A stretch of 64,000 nt of DNA from Primulina eburnea (lineage: Eukaryota > Streptophyta > Magnoliopsida > Lamiales > Gesneriaceae): NCBI RefSeq assembly GCF_022965805.1, contig NC_133101.1, forward strand, positions 16,897,054 through 16,961,053, read 5' to 3'. The stretch's first letter is position 1, and the number at the start of each line of letters is the position of its first letter. The position numbers and the translations under genes were made by a program. Below, piece after piece: positions 10,759-22,855 of this stretch. The notes under the pieces were generated by a model, which was not told the origin of the DNA, did no database searches, and saw nothing but the letters and a program-made list of their open reading frames with translations.

Positions 10759-13748
10759 TGTGAAGGCCCAAAAATCCTCGCTTGAAAATTTGCAGAAAAT
10801 TAAAAACTTTCTTTTTAAATAATTAAAATGTCTCATTCATAATTAAACCGATAAACAAAGTTTGATATTCAAAATGGCAGCGGAATTAAATATTTGTTTG
10901 CAAAATAACAATTTAAGAATATCCAACAACTGATAAAATGTTTGCATAAAAATAACAAATGCTGAACTGAGGTCCTCGGGTGCCACTACTGCCGACCCAA
11001 GCTGGCTCACTGGTCCCCGCCCTCGGCCCTGGCCTCATCAGTACCTACAACAATCAAGTCTAGTGAGTCTAAAGACTCAACATGCATATATCGTAGGTAA
11101 CGAGTAAAATATAATTTTCATGGATAAAATATTATGTCATGAGGCATACTAGAAATAACTTGTACTGAGCAATTATAATGCGTGCATAACTGAACTGAAA
11201 AATCATAGTAAAAATGTTTGCTCCTTGGAGCCCTGTACTGAAATAACTGGTAATAATTTTTCTGTTGAGATTATGATCTACGCATGTGGCCCCTGCACTG
11301 AACTGAACTGATCGGTAACTGGCTACCGGGGAGTATAAAACTGAACTGAGCTGGCCGGTCACTGGCGACCGGGTGGTACCAAACTGAACTGAGCGATCAC
11401 TGGCGACCGTATAAAATAATGCTCCCATAATAGTGAATTGACCACAAGCAATATCGCATAAATCTCAAAAATAAGTATTTTCTATTTTTATGCACGTAAT
11501 ATAATTAAATGGCATAATGAAAATTCCTGTATTGTTTTACCAACTGGATTGGATCGCTCCCAGGCTCGTTGCAACCTAAATATGTCATGCAAAATATGTA
11601 ATAGCTTTTACTTGATCAAACTATGCAACTAAGTTCGAAAATGCGACAACTACGTCTAACGACTCCGTATTTAATCATGACTCCGAACCAACCCGAACCA
11701 ACACTGAACCATCATATAGTCATGATTAAAATACGCTAAAAATGATAAATTAATGCTACTAAAATAGTGAGGGTCGAAATCTAGGTGAATGGAGGCCAAA
11801 ACAAGAAACGCTCTTTCGAGAGTCAATTTGGCACATCGCACCGTAAATTCTCGTAAGACCTCAAAAATGATCTGAATCATGAACGGTCAAAAACATGACC
11901 TTCCTAACTCAATAAGGCACTGTCCAGTCCAAGGCCATAGGCTAAAAGCCAACCAATAACTCGAACGAGCCTCTGAACCGTCACAGCAACTTGCTGTCCA
12001 AAAATACAGCAGCTGTACATGTGCTTTTCTTGTGTCGTTTTCGAGTCTGCCGGCCATTGGGGCTTTGAAACACCGACCAGAGACCCTTACCAACATCCCA
12101 AGGAATGATTTGAACCATGGCTAAGGGCCCTAGGCCAGCCACAATTCGAAATATTCCAGCAACAATCGAAAGGAGTTCACCCAAGAGCAATTCTGCACGT
12201 CGGGGTATGGTTCTTGTTTTGCTGTCACGGATCGTTCCAGTGGCCATTTGATTGACCATGGCACAATCTAGACATCTAGGGGCATGGTATGAACCGTGGC
12301 TAAGGGCCATAGGCCAACCAAGATCCACACCATTCCACCAAATTGAACACACACATGCTGTAAAATGAAGAGGGGCGAAAGGGTGCAGGGGCTGTTCTTG
12401 GGTTTGATTTAAAAACCGATGCACCATGGACCAAGCCACCAAAAGGGCAACTTAGTCACGTCTTAGACATGCTAGGGAAGTGATCTAACCATGGCTATGG
12501 GCCTTGGGGCAGCCAAGATCAGATTCGTTCCCCACATGACAGCAAACAGAATTTTGAAACACAAATCTGCACCTATGGGGAGGTTGCTGTTATTTCGGTT
12601 TTCCAGCAAGCATGGGGCTTGTTTTAATGGACCAACATGGTCCTAATGCATCCTATTACATGTCTAGGAGTCGCCTTGGGAGCCTTGAACCGAACCAATA
12701 CCTGAAACCAACACAGCAAAGCAACCCGTGAAGAGCATCAAGAAAACCGAAAATCTGCATGTGTTGTTTTCTGAAAAATTCTTGAAACATTTCGGTTTTT
12801 GGCTATCAAAACCTGTTCATATAATGAAAATAATTGATAATAGGACTTGATTGAAGAGTCAAGGAAGAATATATGCATGCCTGGTTTCGTTTTGAAAGAA
12901 AAACGAAAGAATGAGACGATCCGGCGCGGAGGAGATGGAGCGATTTCTTTTCTTGCTTGCTACTGAATTTTTTCTCTTGTGTCTAGCTATGCAACCCATG
13001 GTTTTCTACTCTGAAATGGCTCTCATTTCCGGTCATGGAGGGGTGAGAATGATGGTATGCAAGGTGAGGGGCAAGATCCACAAACAAAGGGTTTAAATGC
13101 AAGACCAAGTCTACCACTCATTTAATATTTGCACATATTTGTCAAGTCTTCTTGGGGAATGCCTTGGCCGATTCTTACATGGTATCCAAGGCTTGGATAT
13201 TGCTTAATAACTAACTAATTAAGGTTTGGTTAATAATTGAAAAGATTAGCATGTTAAAATTTACATGGAATGGGTCAAAGGTGAGTTGACAAAATAATTG
13301 TCTAGTACTAAGGGGTGGCCGAAATTCTTGGAAATAAAATGAAGGGAAATGTTGATTATGAAGTAAATTTACAATCCTTAAAAGCCTTATCTATCCTTTA
13401 AATAATTTAGTGAACTAACCCCTTAATTATTAAAACTTAAATGAACTAATTTTCTACTCACCTCAAGTTGTATAAATAATTTCTTAAGCCTTCATTATAA
13501 CTTAAATTAACTTACTTGCTAGCTAAATTAAATTCTGGAAATATTTTCTGAATCTTAAATTTTATCTCTAAACTCCAACTCCAGTCCGGCCTCATTGAAA
13601 TAACTGAAAGGGTAAAAATCACACTATTGCACTAAATAATTAACTTAAGTAAAAAAAATCATTTAAATACTCATGCAATGAAATCAATTTAATTTAAAAT
13701 ACTAGAATTATGCATGGCTTATACGTAGTCTGATTTATGGGTTCTACA
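10759..13748 (-). repeat. Element A 5' LTR, unusually long (~2.99 kb)
   Basis: On the minus strand it begins TGTAGAACCCATAAATC (13748) and ends GGGCCTTCACA (10759), next to the PBS. The 5' boundary is inferred from the TG start, which resembles other plant gypsy LTRs, and could not be tested against the second LTR off-window. Inside are a degenerate repeat with a ~180-195 bp period around AACCATGGCTAAGGGCC (near 12113, 12291 and 12487) and three small palindromes at 11313-11409. No real coding region is evident; short open frames here look like chance. Confidence 0.75.
11313..11409 (-). repeat. Three small palindromes in the element A LTR
   Basis: Units at 11313-11328, 11356-11371 and 11394-11409 read CGGTAACTGGCTACCG, CGGTCACTGGCGACCG and CGATCACTGGCGACCG. 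Each is a 5-bp stem (the last imperfect) around the invariant loop ACTGGC. They are spaced by 43 and 38 bp within repeats that also contain CTGAACTGA. The paired change TA/TA versus TC/GA keeps the stem in the first two units. Confidence 0.65.
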
Positions 13749-14591
13749 TTTAAATACTCATGCAATGAAATCAATTTAATATATATATATTTATATATAT
13801 TTGAAGTGTGGTGATTTAAATCTAAAAGTTCAAGCAAAATATATATATAATTTTTACCCAAAAAAAAGGTCAAATCTGAGGTGTAAATTATTTTATTTAA
13901 GCTCAAAACCTTCTTTACTCTAAGTTGTTCCGCATTGGGAAGTTTGGCTTTTTTAAAAAATTATTATAAATTAAAAAATTATTATAAAAATGTTGCAAAA
14001 CGAAAGTGTTTACAAAGCTAATACAATCTGCATTCCACTGCACCGGATTCACATTTAAAAATTAAAAAAAAAGAAAAAATATTCCTTCGGCAATTTATTT
14101 GCACCTTCCCCGATCATTCCATTCGGTATTTTCATTCGGCGATTTGTTGGTAGTCCTCAACATTTCAATTTTTTGGATCATCAGTGACATATTCTTCCAT
14201 CTTCGGTATTTTTATTTTGCGCAACGTCAATATTTCCGTTTGTTGGAAATAATTCTCGTCGGTTTGTTAGGCTCATAATTTTTTTGTTATCGAGGCTTGT
14301 CAAGTATTATTTTATTTTATTTTTGTTGAATTAATATTATTTTATGTTGTATTTTTTGTAAGAATTTTTAATATTGACAGGTTATTATATTGTTCGTTGA
14401 TTAATTATTTATTTCATACGGGCAAATCTTAAGAGGCAACATTGTTATTTTTGTTCATTATATTTATTATTGAACTGTTTTAAACTCGTGCATCTTATAT
14501 TAAACTGTTTGAAAAATATATAAGTGAAAAATTAAACATGATATGTTCGGCAATGTAATTTTTTTTTAATATCATAACTGCCAATAAATTT

Positions 14592-15616
14592 TGTTGGGGA
14601 TCGATGTAGAGTTTAGAGGGGGTGAATAAACTCTTCCCCTTCGATGATAGTTTATGCAAAGAGTGCTAAAATCCTGTTAGATATTGTAGCTGTTCTTGTT
14701 CAATAGTTCGTCCAGCAGATCACAATTAAAAGTGCGGAAACAATCCGATGGAGTAGGGTGAAAAACAGTAATACCAGTAGGTAGTAACACAGTAGTTGTT
14801 TCTGGAAGTTGGAAGATAAAATCTTCTACGTCTCCCCTTCTTCTGTTCCAGAAGGTATCACTAAAAGACTTTGATTTTACAGTACACACTTGTACACACC
14901 CACTTCAGCAGGGCTTATCTATTGCCTACTGAAACTCTTAGCAACTCAATACAATAGTTCAACATAGCAATGTTCTGGAAAATACTCTTTCCAGTTTACA
15001 AACTCTTCTACACAATATTATAAAGTTTTGCTTGAAGAGATGAAGAAACAGCAGTAAAAATGATCTCCAAAGATCAGATGTATAATATGATGCGTGTACT
15101 GCTTTTCTGCAAGTTTGAGTTTTTGAAGATAATGGAAATTTCGCGGTTGCTCAATGTATCGTTGGATAGATAAGAATGATCAGCGTTATTATCTGAATGG
15201 TTTTGATTCATATAAATAGATAACTGAATCCAACGTCTATAATCAAAAACGGCTCTTTTGACTCTTGATAGAACCAACTTTATTTCCTAAAGAGGATCAT
15301 CAAAAAAGCTTTCAATCAATCAGTCTTGTTACTTACTAAAATTAGCATGATGAATTAATTGTTTTCGTACAACAATTAATGTCACAATAAATGCTTGGTA
15401 CTAGATAAAGTAACAATAACATTTAAGATCAGAACCAATCCGTTAAGTGCTGATCCAGTAGGACTAAGTTCTGCTACTGTGATACTAAGCCGCTGAGTAC
15501 TGACTAAAGTACTGATCTGATAGAGTAACTCAAAAACTACTGTTTTGCATAATCTTCTGGTTGGTATTATTACTACTGGTTTTGATACTAATCACCACAA
15601 TAAATTAAGTCTAACA
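14592..15616 (-). mobile_element. Solo LTR of a copia (SIRE-like) element in the left TIR
   Basis: It begins TGTTGGGGATCGATG and ends TTAAGTCTAACA, 1025 bp, flanked by AATTT at 14587-14591 and 15617-15621. The right TIR of element C lacks it, so both boundaries are confirmed by an empty site within the same window. The left end is the reverse complement of a typical copia LTR 3' end, putting it on the minus strand. The short open frames inside are not convincing genes. Confidence 0.88.
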
Positions 15617-15933
15617 AATTTGTAAGCAGTTTTTTTTTACATATTTTTATATAAAATATAAAAAGGAAAAATTATCTCTCCATAATTTTCCTACAATTTA
15701 AATATGATATATATTAGAAAATTTAGTATTAATTCCATGGTTTGACTAAGAGTTCGTTTGGTTGGAGAAGCTAACATACTATAAACATTTTTTTTAAAAA
15801 GAAGGTGTTTTTGCTTAAGTGAATTTTTAATACATGTAATTCAAATTAAAACATTACTGTATAAGCCATACACTCATAGATGTTTCAAGTACTAATGGGA
15901 TCACAATTTTATTTTTTATCATATCTTGCGCAT

Positions 15934-15990
15934 TTTCTCTCCTTGTTGAGAGCGGGATGATTTTCTCTCCTTGTTGAGAGCGGGGTGATT
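15934..15990 (+). repeat. Tandem duplication in the LINE 5' UTR
   Basis: TTTTCTCTCCTTGTTGAGAG followed by CGGGATGA or CGGGGTGA occurs twice head to tail, period 28 bp, just before ORF1. LINE promoters are internal and lie in the 5' UTR, so duplicated units could be promoter elements. That role is inference. Confidence 0.7.
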
Positions 15991-16008
15991 TGATCTTACG
16001 TTTCTTTA

Positions 16009-17230
16009 GTGGTATGCGTAATGGAGTCTCTTATGGCAGATTTATCTTTATCGGCTGAGGAGGATGAGGAATTGCTCATCGATCCAACTGCTATTGATTC
16101 ACATGGGGGTGTTCCTGATATGTGCTTGGTAGGGAGGTTCCTTATGGATCGAACAGTCCACTTCACATCTATGAAACATCGGATGGCGAGTATATGGCGG
16201 CCAGGAAAGGGCGTTGTGATCCATGATATTGGAAGCCAGCGTTTCCTTTTCCAATTCTTTCATGTGATAGACCTGAAAAGAGTCTATGAAGGGGGACCGT
16301 GGTCATTTGATAACTGCTTACTCCTCCTACACCACTTGAAGGCAGGAGAAATGCCAACCCAGGTACCTTTAAATATTGTAAACTTTTGGGTCCAAGTTTA
16401 TGACTTGCCTGTGAGATATATGTCAGAAGCTGTTGGTCGACAACTAGGCGATTTCGTTGGTACGTTCTTGGAATATGATATCAATAATAATACTGGATTT
16501 TGGAAAGCATACATGCGTGTGCGGGTCGCCATTGATGTCCAAAAACCTATAAAGCGGCTCAAGAAGATTCGAAAGCCAGGTGGAGATTGGTTTCTTGTTC
16601 ATTTTAAGTATGAACGGCTTGGGTCCTTTTGCTTCTTATGTGGATGTTTGGGACATACCGAACGGTTTTGTGATACCGTCTTTACTACTCCTGAAGGGGA
16701 AATTAAAAGAGAATGGGGCATATGGCTGCGAGCTCCGGATAAGCGAACGGTGAATCTGGAAGGATCGAGATGGCTGAAAGAAAATGGCTACGAAGGTGGT
16801 CCTGATGGTGGCGGTTCCAGTGCTAGTGCCGGTGCTACGGCTAACAAAGCAAAAAGTGGTGGGCCAAACACAAGTGACACATTTGTGGCGGGTCAAAATT
16901 TGAAAATTATTCCAAATCCCATATATTCAGGAGGGCAGATGACAACGTCTACGGAAGAAAATCATGGACAAATCATGCATGAACAGAATATGCGTGAATC
17001 ATGGAAGGGTGGCCCTGGTTATCAAATCCCGATATAAGTCCAATTATGAGGATTTAAATGAGGGATTTGGGCTTGAATTGATGGATGATAGGAAAAGAAG
17101 AAGGGCAGCCCAAAAGCATGGAACCCAACCCAATTATATGGATTTGGATAGCGGGAAAAACACAAGCCATATTGACGAGGAAAATGAACTCCGCAACGGT
17201 TCTTTTTTATTGGCAGAGCCTGGGCTCTAG
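16009..17230 (+). pseudogene. LINE ORF1: DUF4283-like / zinc-knuckle RNA-binding protein
   Basis: The frame from 16009 gives 342 residues; the natural start is probably the ATG near 16030 (MADLSLSAEEDEELL). Residues ~40-180 resemble the plant DUF4283 domain (FLMDRTVHFTSMKHRMASIW, GPWSFDNCLLLLHHL, VPLNIVNFWVQVYDLP). A CCHC knuckle, CFLCGCLGHTERFC, lies near residues 208-222. A glycine/alanine-rich linker follows. Near 17030 the frame shifts and the basic C-terminus (KRRRAAQKHG) continues to 17230. The protein would bind LINE RNA for retrotransposition. Confidence 0.85.
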
Positions 17231-17244
17231 GTCTGCCAGGAATT

Positions 17245-20200
17245 ATGATTATCCTTAGCTGGAACTGTCCTGGATTGGGCCACCCACGTGCAGCTCCTAC
17301 TCTTCGTGAGTTGGTAAGAACTCACAAGCCGGATGTAATATTTCTCTTTGAAACACTTACGCATACAAATAAGATTGAAGATGTTCGAAATCTTTTGGTT
17401 TTGATGGTGCTTTTACAGTGGATCGCGAAGGACGAGGTGGTGGTATATGTGTGTTGTGGCGTTTATCTAATATTTGTTCAGTTGTGGGGTATTCAAAAAA
17501 TCATATTGATATAGAGGTTCATGATACCAAGGTGGGCAAGTGGAGAATGACTGGTTTTTATGGATATCCTGAACGTTCAAGGCGCCGGGACTCATGGAAT
17601 CTTCTTCGTAACCTCCATGGAAGCTCTAGTTTGCCATGGTGTTGTATTGGAGATTTCAATGACTTAATTTCTCCAGAGGACAAGAAAGGAAGGGTAGAGC
17701 AACCAGGCTGGCTGTTTAGGGGCTTTCGAGAAGTCGTGATGGATTGTAACCTACATGATCTCCCCATACAAGGCTACCCATTTACTTGGGAAAGAGGAAA
17801 AGGTACTGAAAATGCAGTGGAAGAAAGACTAGATCGAGCCATGGTGTCTCCTGCATGGATGGATCTTTTCCCGCTGTCCAAACTATCAAATTTAAATGCT
17901 CCAATCTCAGATCATTCTCCCGTACTCTTGGAAACAGAGGTTATAATGATGCAGCGTGCGGCCAAACGTTTTCGGTTTGAGAATAGATGGTTGTGTGACC
18001 CTCAGCTGAGGAATGTTGTTACAGATTCATGGATGGCGTCCATCGGATTAGATATTCAAAGGCGGCTGCATTTCTGTTTTGATAATTTAATCTCTTGGGG
18101 GAGGAAGTTATCGAATGCATTCAGAAAAGATATTGTGGAACACAAAAACACAATGGATGCTCTTCGATCGAAATATGATAGTGCTTCGGTGGAACAACTA
18201 GAAGAGGCCAAATATAAATTAACCATTCTTCTTATACAGCAAGAGATCTATTGGAAGCAACGGGCTAAAACCTTTTGGTTGAAGGATGGCGACTCCAATA
18301 CTAAGTTTTTTCATGCTTCTGCAACGGCGCGTAAAAGATCTAATAAAATTCAGCACTTGAGAAATGATAATGGCATATGGGTGGATGACACTCCTGGCTT
18401 GTGCGACCTCGTCAAAAATTATTTTACTGGGTTATTTTCACCAAGTATTGGGGATTATGAACCTGTTCTCTCCGGTGTTAGACAGCGAATACACTCGGAG
18501 GAAAATAATTTTCTGTTGTACCCATTTGATAAAGAGGAATTTAAGTTGCTCTCTTCCAGATGCAACCAGATAAATCGCCGGGTCCCGATGGTTTTAACCC
18601 CGCGTTTTATCAAAAATTCTGGAATGTTATTGGTGAGGATGTGTTTCAATCGTGCGTGAATTGGATGAATCAGTTGTCCTTCCCTGACAGTATCAACGAC
18701 ACAAATATTGTTCTTATCCCTAAGAATGAATCTCCAGAAACATTGAAAGACCTACGGCCAATCTCTTTATGCAATGTTATCTACCGAATATTGGCAAAGG
18801 TGTTGGCTAATAGACTCAAAACTATTCTGCCAAGCTTAATTGCTGTTCAACAATCTGTGTTTGTTCCCAGGTAGATCTATCTTGGACAATGTTCTTATGG
18901 CTTTCGAAATAATCCATTACATGAAGAGGAAAACGCGAGGGAAAAAGGGAGATGTTGCGTTGAAGATTGATATTAGCAAGGCTTATGATCGGGTGGACTG
19001 GGGTTTTCTCGAAAGAATTATGACCAACTTGGGTTTTGATCCTAAATGGGTGAAACTGATCATGTTATGTGTTAAGACGGTATCTTATCAAGTGGTAGTA
19101 AATGATACGTTGGTTGGCCCTATTATCCCACATCGAGGCATACGCCAAGGGGACCCCCTCTCTCCGTATCTCTTTATATTATGTGCTGAGGGACTATCTT
19201 CGCTCATTACAAGAGCTGAATCCAGCGGACGGTTGCATGGGAGTAGAATTTGTATGAAAGCACCTGCGATTAGTCATCTATTGTTTGTCGATGACAGCTT
19301 TTTATTCTTTGAAACCAATGAAGGGGAATGCAAGACAATGAAAGAGATCTTAAACACGTTTGAGAAGACATCTGGGCAGGCTATAAACTATGGCAAATCA
19401 GGGATATTCTTCAGTAACAATGTTTCTGATGAAAAAAAGACACGATTTCCAGCACTCTTTGAGTGGTGCAGCCTCTCAATACAGGCCGCTACCTTGGCCT
19501 CCCATCATTGATTGGAAGAAAGAAAAGATCGATTTTTCAGTATCTAAAAGATAGAATGTGGAGAGGATCCAAGCATGGAGGGGAAAACCACTCTCACAAG
19601 CTGGAAGAGAAGTCCTTATTAAAGCAGTGGCTCAAGCGATACCAGCCTATTGTATGAGCACGTTCCTATTGCCTGTATCACTTGCTGATGAACTTTAAAG
19701 GATGATAAATTCGTTCGGGTGGGGTTCGAACAAGAATGGTGGAAGGAGTGTGAATTGGTTTGGATGGAATAAAGTTTGTGCTGCTAAGGAAATGGGTGGC
19801 CTCGGTTTTCGTGACTTCCACAATTTCAATCTAGCCATGCTCGGGAAACAAGGGTGGAAATTTCTATCCAATCCGGATGCTCTAATTTGCAAGGTATTCA
19901 AAGCTAAATACTATCCAAATGGGGATTTCTTAAATGCAAAACTTGAGCATAATCCAAGCTTTGTTTGGAAGAGTATCTGGAGCTCACGAGTAGTTCTTGA
20001 AAAAGCAATCAGGTGGAAGATTGGGGATGGGAGGAAAATACAGGTGTGGAATGAACCTTGGTTGCGAGAAGCTAGTAACATGAGGATTGAATCCCCGCCT
20101 CACCCAGATCTGATTTGCTAGTACATGATCTTATGATACCCGGCCTCAAAGAATGGGATGTCGAACTATTACATGCACTTTTTAACGAGAGGGGTATCAC

Positions 20201-21207
20201 ACAAATAACAAACATCCCACTGGTGGGTTCGAACCATGAAGATGTTCGCATTTGGCATTATTCAGAAAATGGTGTTTACACTGTCAAGTCGGGTTACAAG
20301 TTGGCGATGGATATTAGTTTGAATGAAGAAATACAAGTGCAAGAAGGATGGAAAAATCTGTGGGCACTAAAACTACCGCCGAACCGTGTGGGACAATCTT
20401 CAAAAAAAGAGAATCCCGGTGCCTCTTGTATGTGGTTTGTGCAATAATGGTATAGAAAATAATTGGCACCTATTTATCTCCTGCCGATTTTCACAAGACT
20501 GTTGGCGTGAGTCCAATCTTTTTGATATAATTGAGGCTTCTCTATTGACAGCAGAATCCTTCAATGAGCTCTTTTTCATGCTGTTGTCGCAGATGCAAGG
20601 ATTTACACAATCAAAATTTTGTATGGTACTATGGAACATTTGGAGACAGCGAAACGATAAAGTTTGGAACGATACATTTAATGATCCATCTACAACGGTT
20701 AGACTTGCACTCAAATTCCTTTGTGACTGGTTAAGAGCCAAGCAATTATCCCAAGAAATAGCTGATGCACATAGCTTGGAAAGCGGCTGTCCTGATTGGC
20801 ATAAGCCACCCCGACTAGCCATAAAGTGTAATGTGGATGCGGCGTTCTTCCCTGTAGATCAAAAGATAGGCATTGGATGCATCTTACGTAATGAAAATGG
20901 TAAGTTTTTGAGGTGCCGAACATGTGTTATTGTTGGGGCTTTTAGTGTTAAAGAGGGTGAGGCCATGGGTCTGCTTGAAGCGTTATCTTGGGTTCGAAGA
21001 TTGGGGTTAAAGAAAGTGTACTTTGAAATGGATGCTAAGGGGGTGGTGGAGGCGATTAAAGCTTCCGATGTTGGTATTTCAGAATTTGGGTTTATCGTGA
21101 AAAGCTGTAAAGACATAATTAGATGTGAGCACGAGTTTTCAATTAGTTTTATTCGGCGACAAGCGAACGACTTTCTCATTATTAATAAAATCTTTTGTTT
21201 AGCGTAA
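17245..21207 (+). pseudogene. LINE ORF2: endonuclease, reverse transcriptase, RNase H (multiply broken)
   Basis: It starts MIILSWNCPGLGHPRA, the APE-type endonuclease N-terminus. Endonuclease motifs continue with GDFND near 17655 and the SDHSPV catalytic pair near 17908. RT follows from about 18560 with DKSPGPDGFNPAFYQKFW, KIDISKAYDRVDW near 18965, and FVDDSFLFFE in place of the usual Y/F-A-D-D box near 19288. A zinc-binding RT-associated region (CGLCNNGIENNWHLFISC) is near 20430-20490. RNase H (IKCNVDAAFF, EMDAKGVVEAI) is near 20820-21160. The frame is lost near 17400, 18580, 18860, 19480, 19690, 20115 and 20395. Confidence 0.9.
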
Positions 21208-21370
21208 AAAAAAGTACTAATGGAGTGAAGCATACACATTGTGTACGAGTAATATAATACATGAATAATATAAATTTTCCTATGTCCAATATATTTTACT
21301 TTTTAAAATATTTAATTTACTTATTTATGTAAAATATTTTTCTGTTATCACTGTTTTTTTGCGATGATGT

Positions 21371-21480
21371 GAGGGTCTTTTTAAAAAAATATTATAAATT
21401 AATAAAATCATTATAAAAATGCTACAAATTGAAAACGTTTATAAAACTAGTATATTCCGTCATTCACAACACCGGAAATC
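21371..21480 (+). repeat. Internal second copy of the element C terminus (left arm)
   Basis: GTCTTTTTAAAAAAATATTA begins a ~110-bp stretch that follows the outer terminus at 13946 step by step (ATTATAAAAATG, GAAA..GTTTA, AACACCGG). The right arm has the mirror copy ending near 27803. Both inner copies are flanked by the same sequence, GCGATGATGTGAGG, in inverted orientation. Confidence 0.7.
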
Positions 21481-21675
21481 ACGTTTTAACGTCTTCTTGC
21501 ACAATCTTTGTACATGATAAGCTGTCGGGTCAAATTTATGTTATAAAATGTATCGATTGATAATTTGTATAAATGCAAGTCAAATTTTTTTATTAATAGC
21601 TCGTAATAAATAGTATACAATGCATTTGAATAATACAATTTGTAGCAATTAGTTTTTATATATTTTTGTAGAAAA

Positions 21676-22476
21676 AGTACTTAAAATTTACGGGTTTTTT
21701 TTTTAAAAATAATATTAATTAAAAATGTATGGATTAAAATATGACAAATCTGAAAGGTTTTTAAAAGTATGACAATCCGTAGAAAATTTTTACGGATTCA
21801 ACATTTTTTTAAAACAAAAGAAGAAAAAGTGAGTGTCACTTCCCCCTATTTAAACTGCCCCGAGCCTTTCCAACACATACACCGAGCTTTCCTTTCGAAC
21901 ATTTCGACATTTCTTCTGATTCATTACCGAAAATCCATCTTCTGCATTCTTCTGATTCATTTGCGCGCACAACGATTCATGGTTTTATTTGTTCATAATT
22001 AGAAAAAATTGCGTCGAGTATGAATAGAATTCAGAATTTGAGTTTGGAGAATTGTGTTTATTATCAGAATTTGGGAGAATTGTGTCAAGTCTCGGTCAAA
22101 TCCTTTTTTTTCTTTCAATATTGTGTTTTTTAATAATATTTTTGATAATGATTATAATTTATTGCATATACTAAACATCGTTCGTTGCTTCAATTACAAA
22201 TTCATCGTTCGTTGCTTCAATTACAAATTCTGTATAACTACATTTGAAAAGGTAATTTCAATAATTTCTTATATTTTAATTGTATTATTTATATTGTGTT
22301 GATGTAATTATAATTTTGTTCGGTTGCATTATACTATTAAGTATAATTTTGTTATATTTTTTATTTTGAATATGCATTATAATCTGAAGAAACGTACACA
22401 TATATATTTAAAATTACAAAAATACAAAATTAATAATTTTGAACGCATTATATTTGTGTAATAGAATAATTTAAAT

Positions 22477-22507
<31 letters not shown>

Positions 22508-22855
22508 GAATAATAATAATAATAGTAATATTAATACTTATTTTATGATATATTTTGAATTAATTTACTTAATATTTTTTAATTAATTAAATTAAGTTTT
22601 AAGGTAAAAAAATTTTTTCACACGCGTATGTAGAAAACAATTTTGAAAGATATAACTTTATTTTGTAAATTTTTCATTTTGTTCTGTTTATTATCTTATA
22701 TTTTCTTTTAAAATTTATTGATACTCTTAATTGTTAAAATTTTTAATATAAATAATTAATATATCTAAAAATTATAATGATACAGGTTTAAAATTTTAAT
22801 TTTTTAATATAAGTCATAAAAAAAAATTATTATAAAAACAAACATTGGTATTATT
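21676..22855. other. AT-rich interior of element C, no gene seen
   Basis: No supported coding region. It holds a 27-bp tandem duplication (CATCGTTCGTTGCTTCAATT-type, 22176-22229) and an AAT trinucleotide microsatellite at about 22479-22530. A transcribed leader for the MURA remnant is possible but has no direct support. Confidence 0.6.

Larger units (their letters stand above)
1..13748 (-). mobile_element. Element A: Ty3/gypsy chromovirus-like retrotransposon, partial and split by element B
   Basis: Only the 5' part of this element lies in the window. Read on the minus strand it runs LTR (13748-10759), PBS (10756-10745), gag (10516-10064, then 2568-1943), an intron (1942-1742), and protease, RT and RNase H (1741-1), leaving the window before integrase. 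Element B plus one copy of its TSD (2569-10068) interrupts gag. Gag also carries a 1-nt frameshift and an in-frame stop, while pol is still fully open. That pattern suggests a fairly recent insertion disabled mainly in gag. The clade call (chromovirus, perhaps Tekay/Del-like) rests on RT similarity and the long LTR. The integrase and chromodomain that would settle it are off-window. Confidence 0.9.
15899..21211 (+). mobile_element. Element E: full-length-size L1-type LINE with RNase H, decayed
   Basis: It is flanked by a 12-bp TSD AAGTACTAATGG (15887-15898 and 21212-21223) and ends in a short A-run (21206-21211). The empty site is seen in the right TIR of element C near 27950. It carries ORF1 (DUF4283-like domain plus CCHC knuckle) and ORF2 (endonuclease, RT, zinc-binding segment, RNase H). 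At ~5.3 kb it looks complete in length, but ORF2 has at least six frame changes or stops, so it is dead. Confidence 0.93.
13946..21675 (+). repeat. Left terminal inverted repeat of element C (interrupted)
   Basis: The arm consists of 13946-14591, 15622-15898 and 21224 to about 21675, about 1.4 kb once insertions are removed. It mirrors 28999 down to about 27495. Clear landmarks are the CATTCCACTGCACCGG region, CCTTCGGCAATTTATTTGC, GTTCGTTTGGTTGGAGAAG, and GCACAATCTTTGTACATGAT near 21500. A second copy of the terminal sequence lies inside the arm at about 21371-21480. Confidence 0.88.

Noticed and set aside
11132..12442. Several minus-strand open frames of 60-150 codons
   Set aside because: They lie within the long LTR of element A, have low similarity to anything I know, and follow its degenerate repeats.
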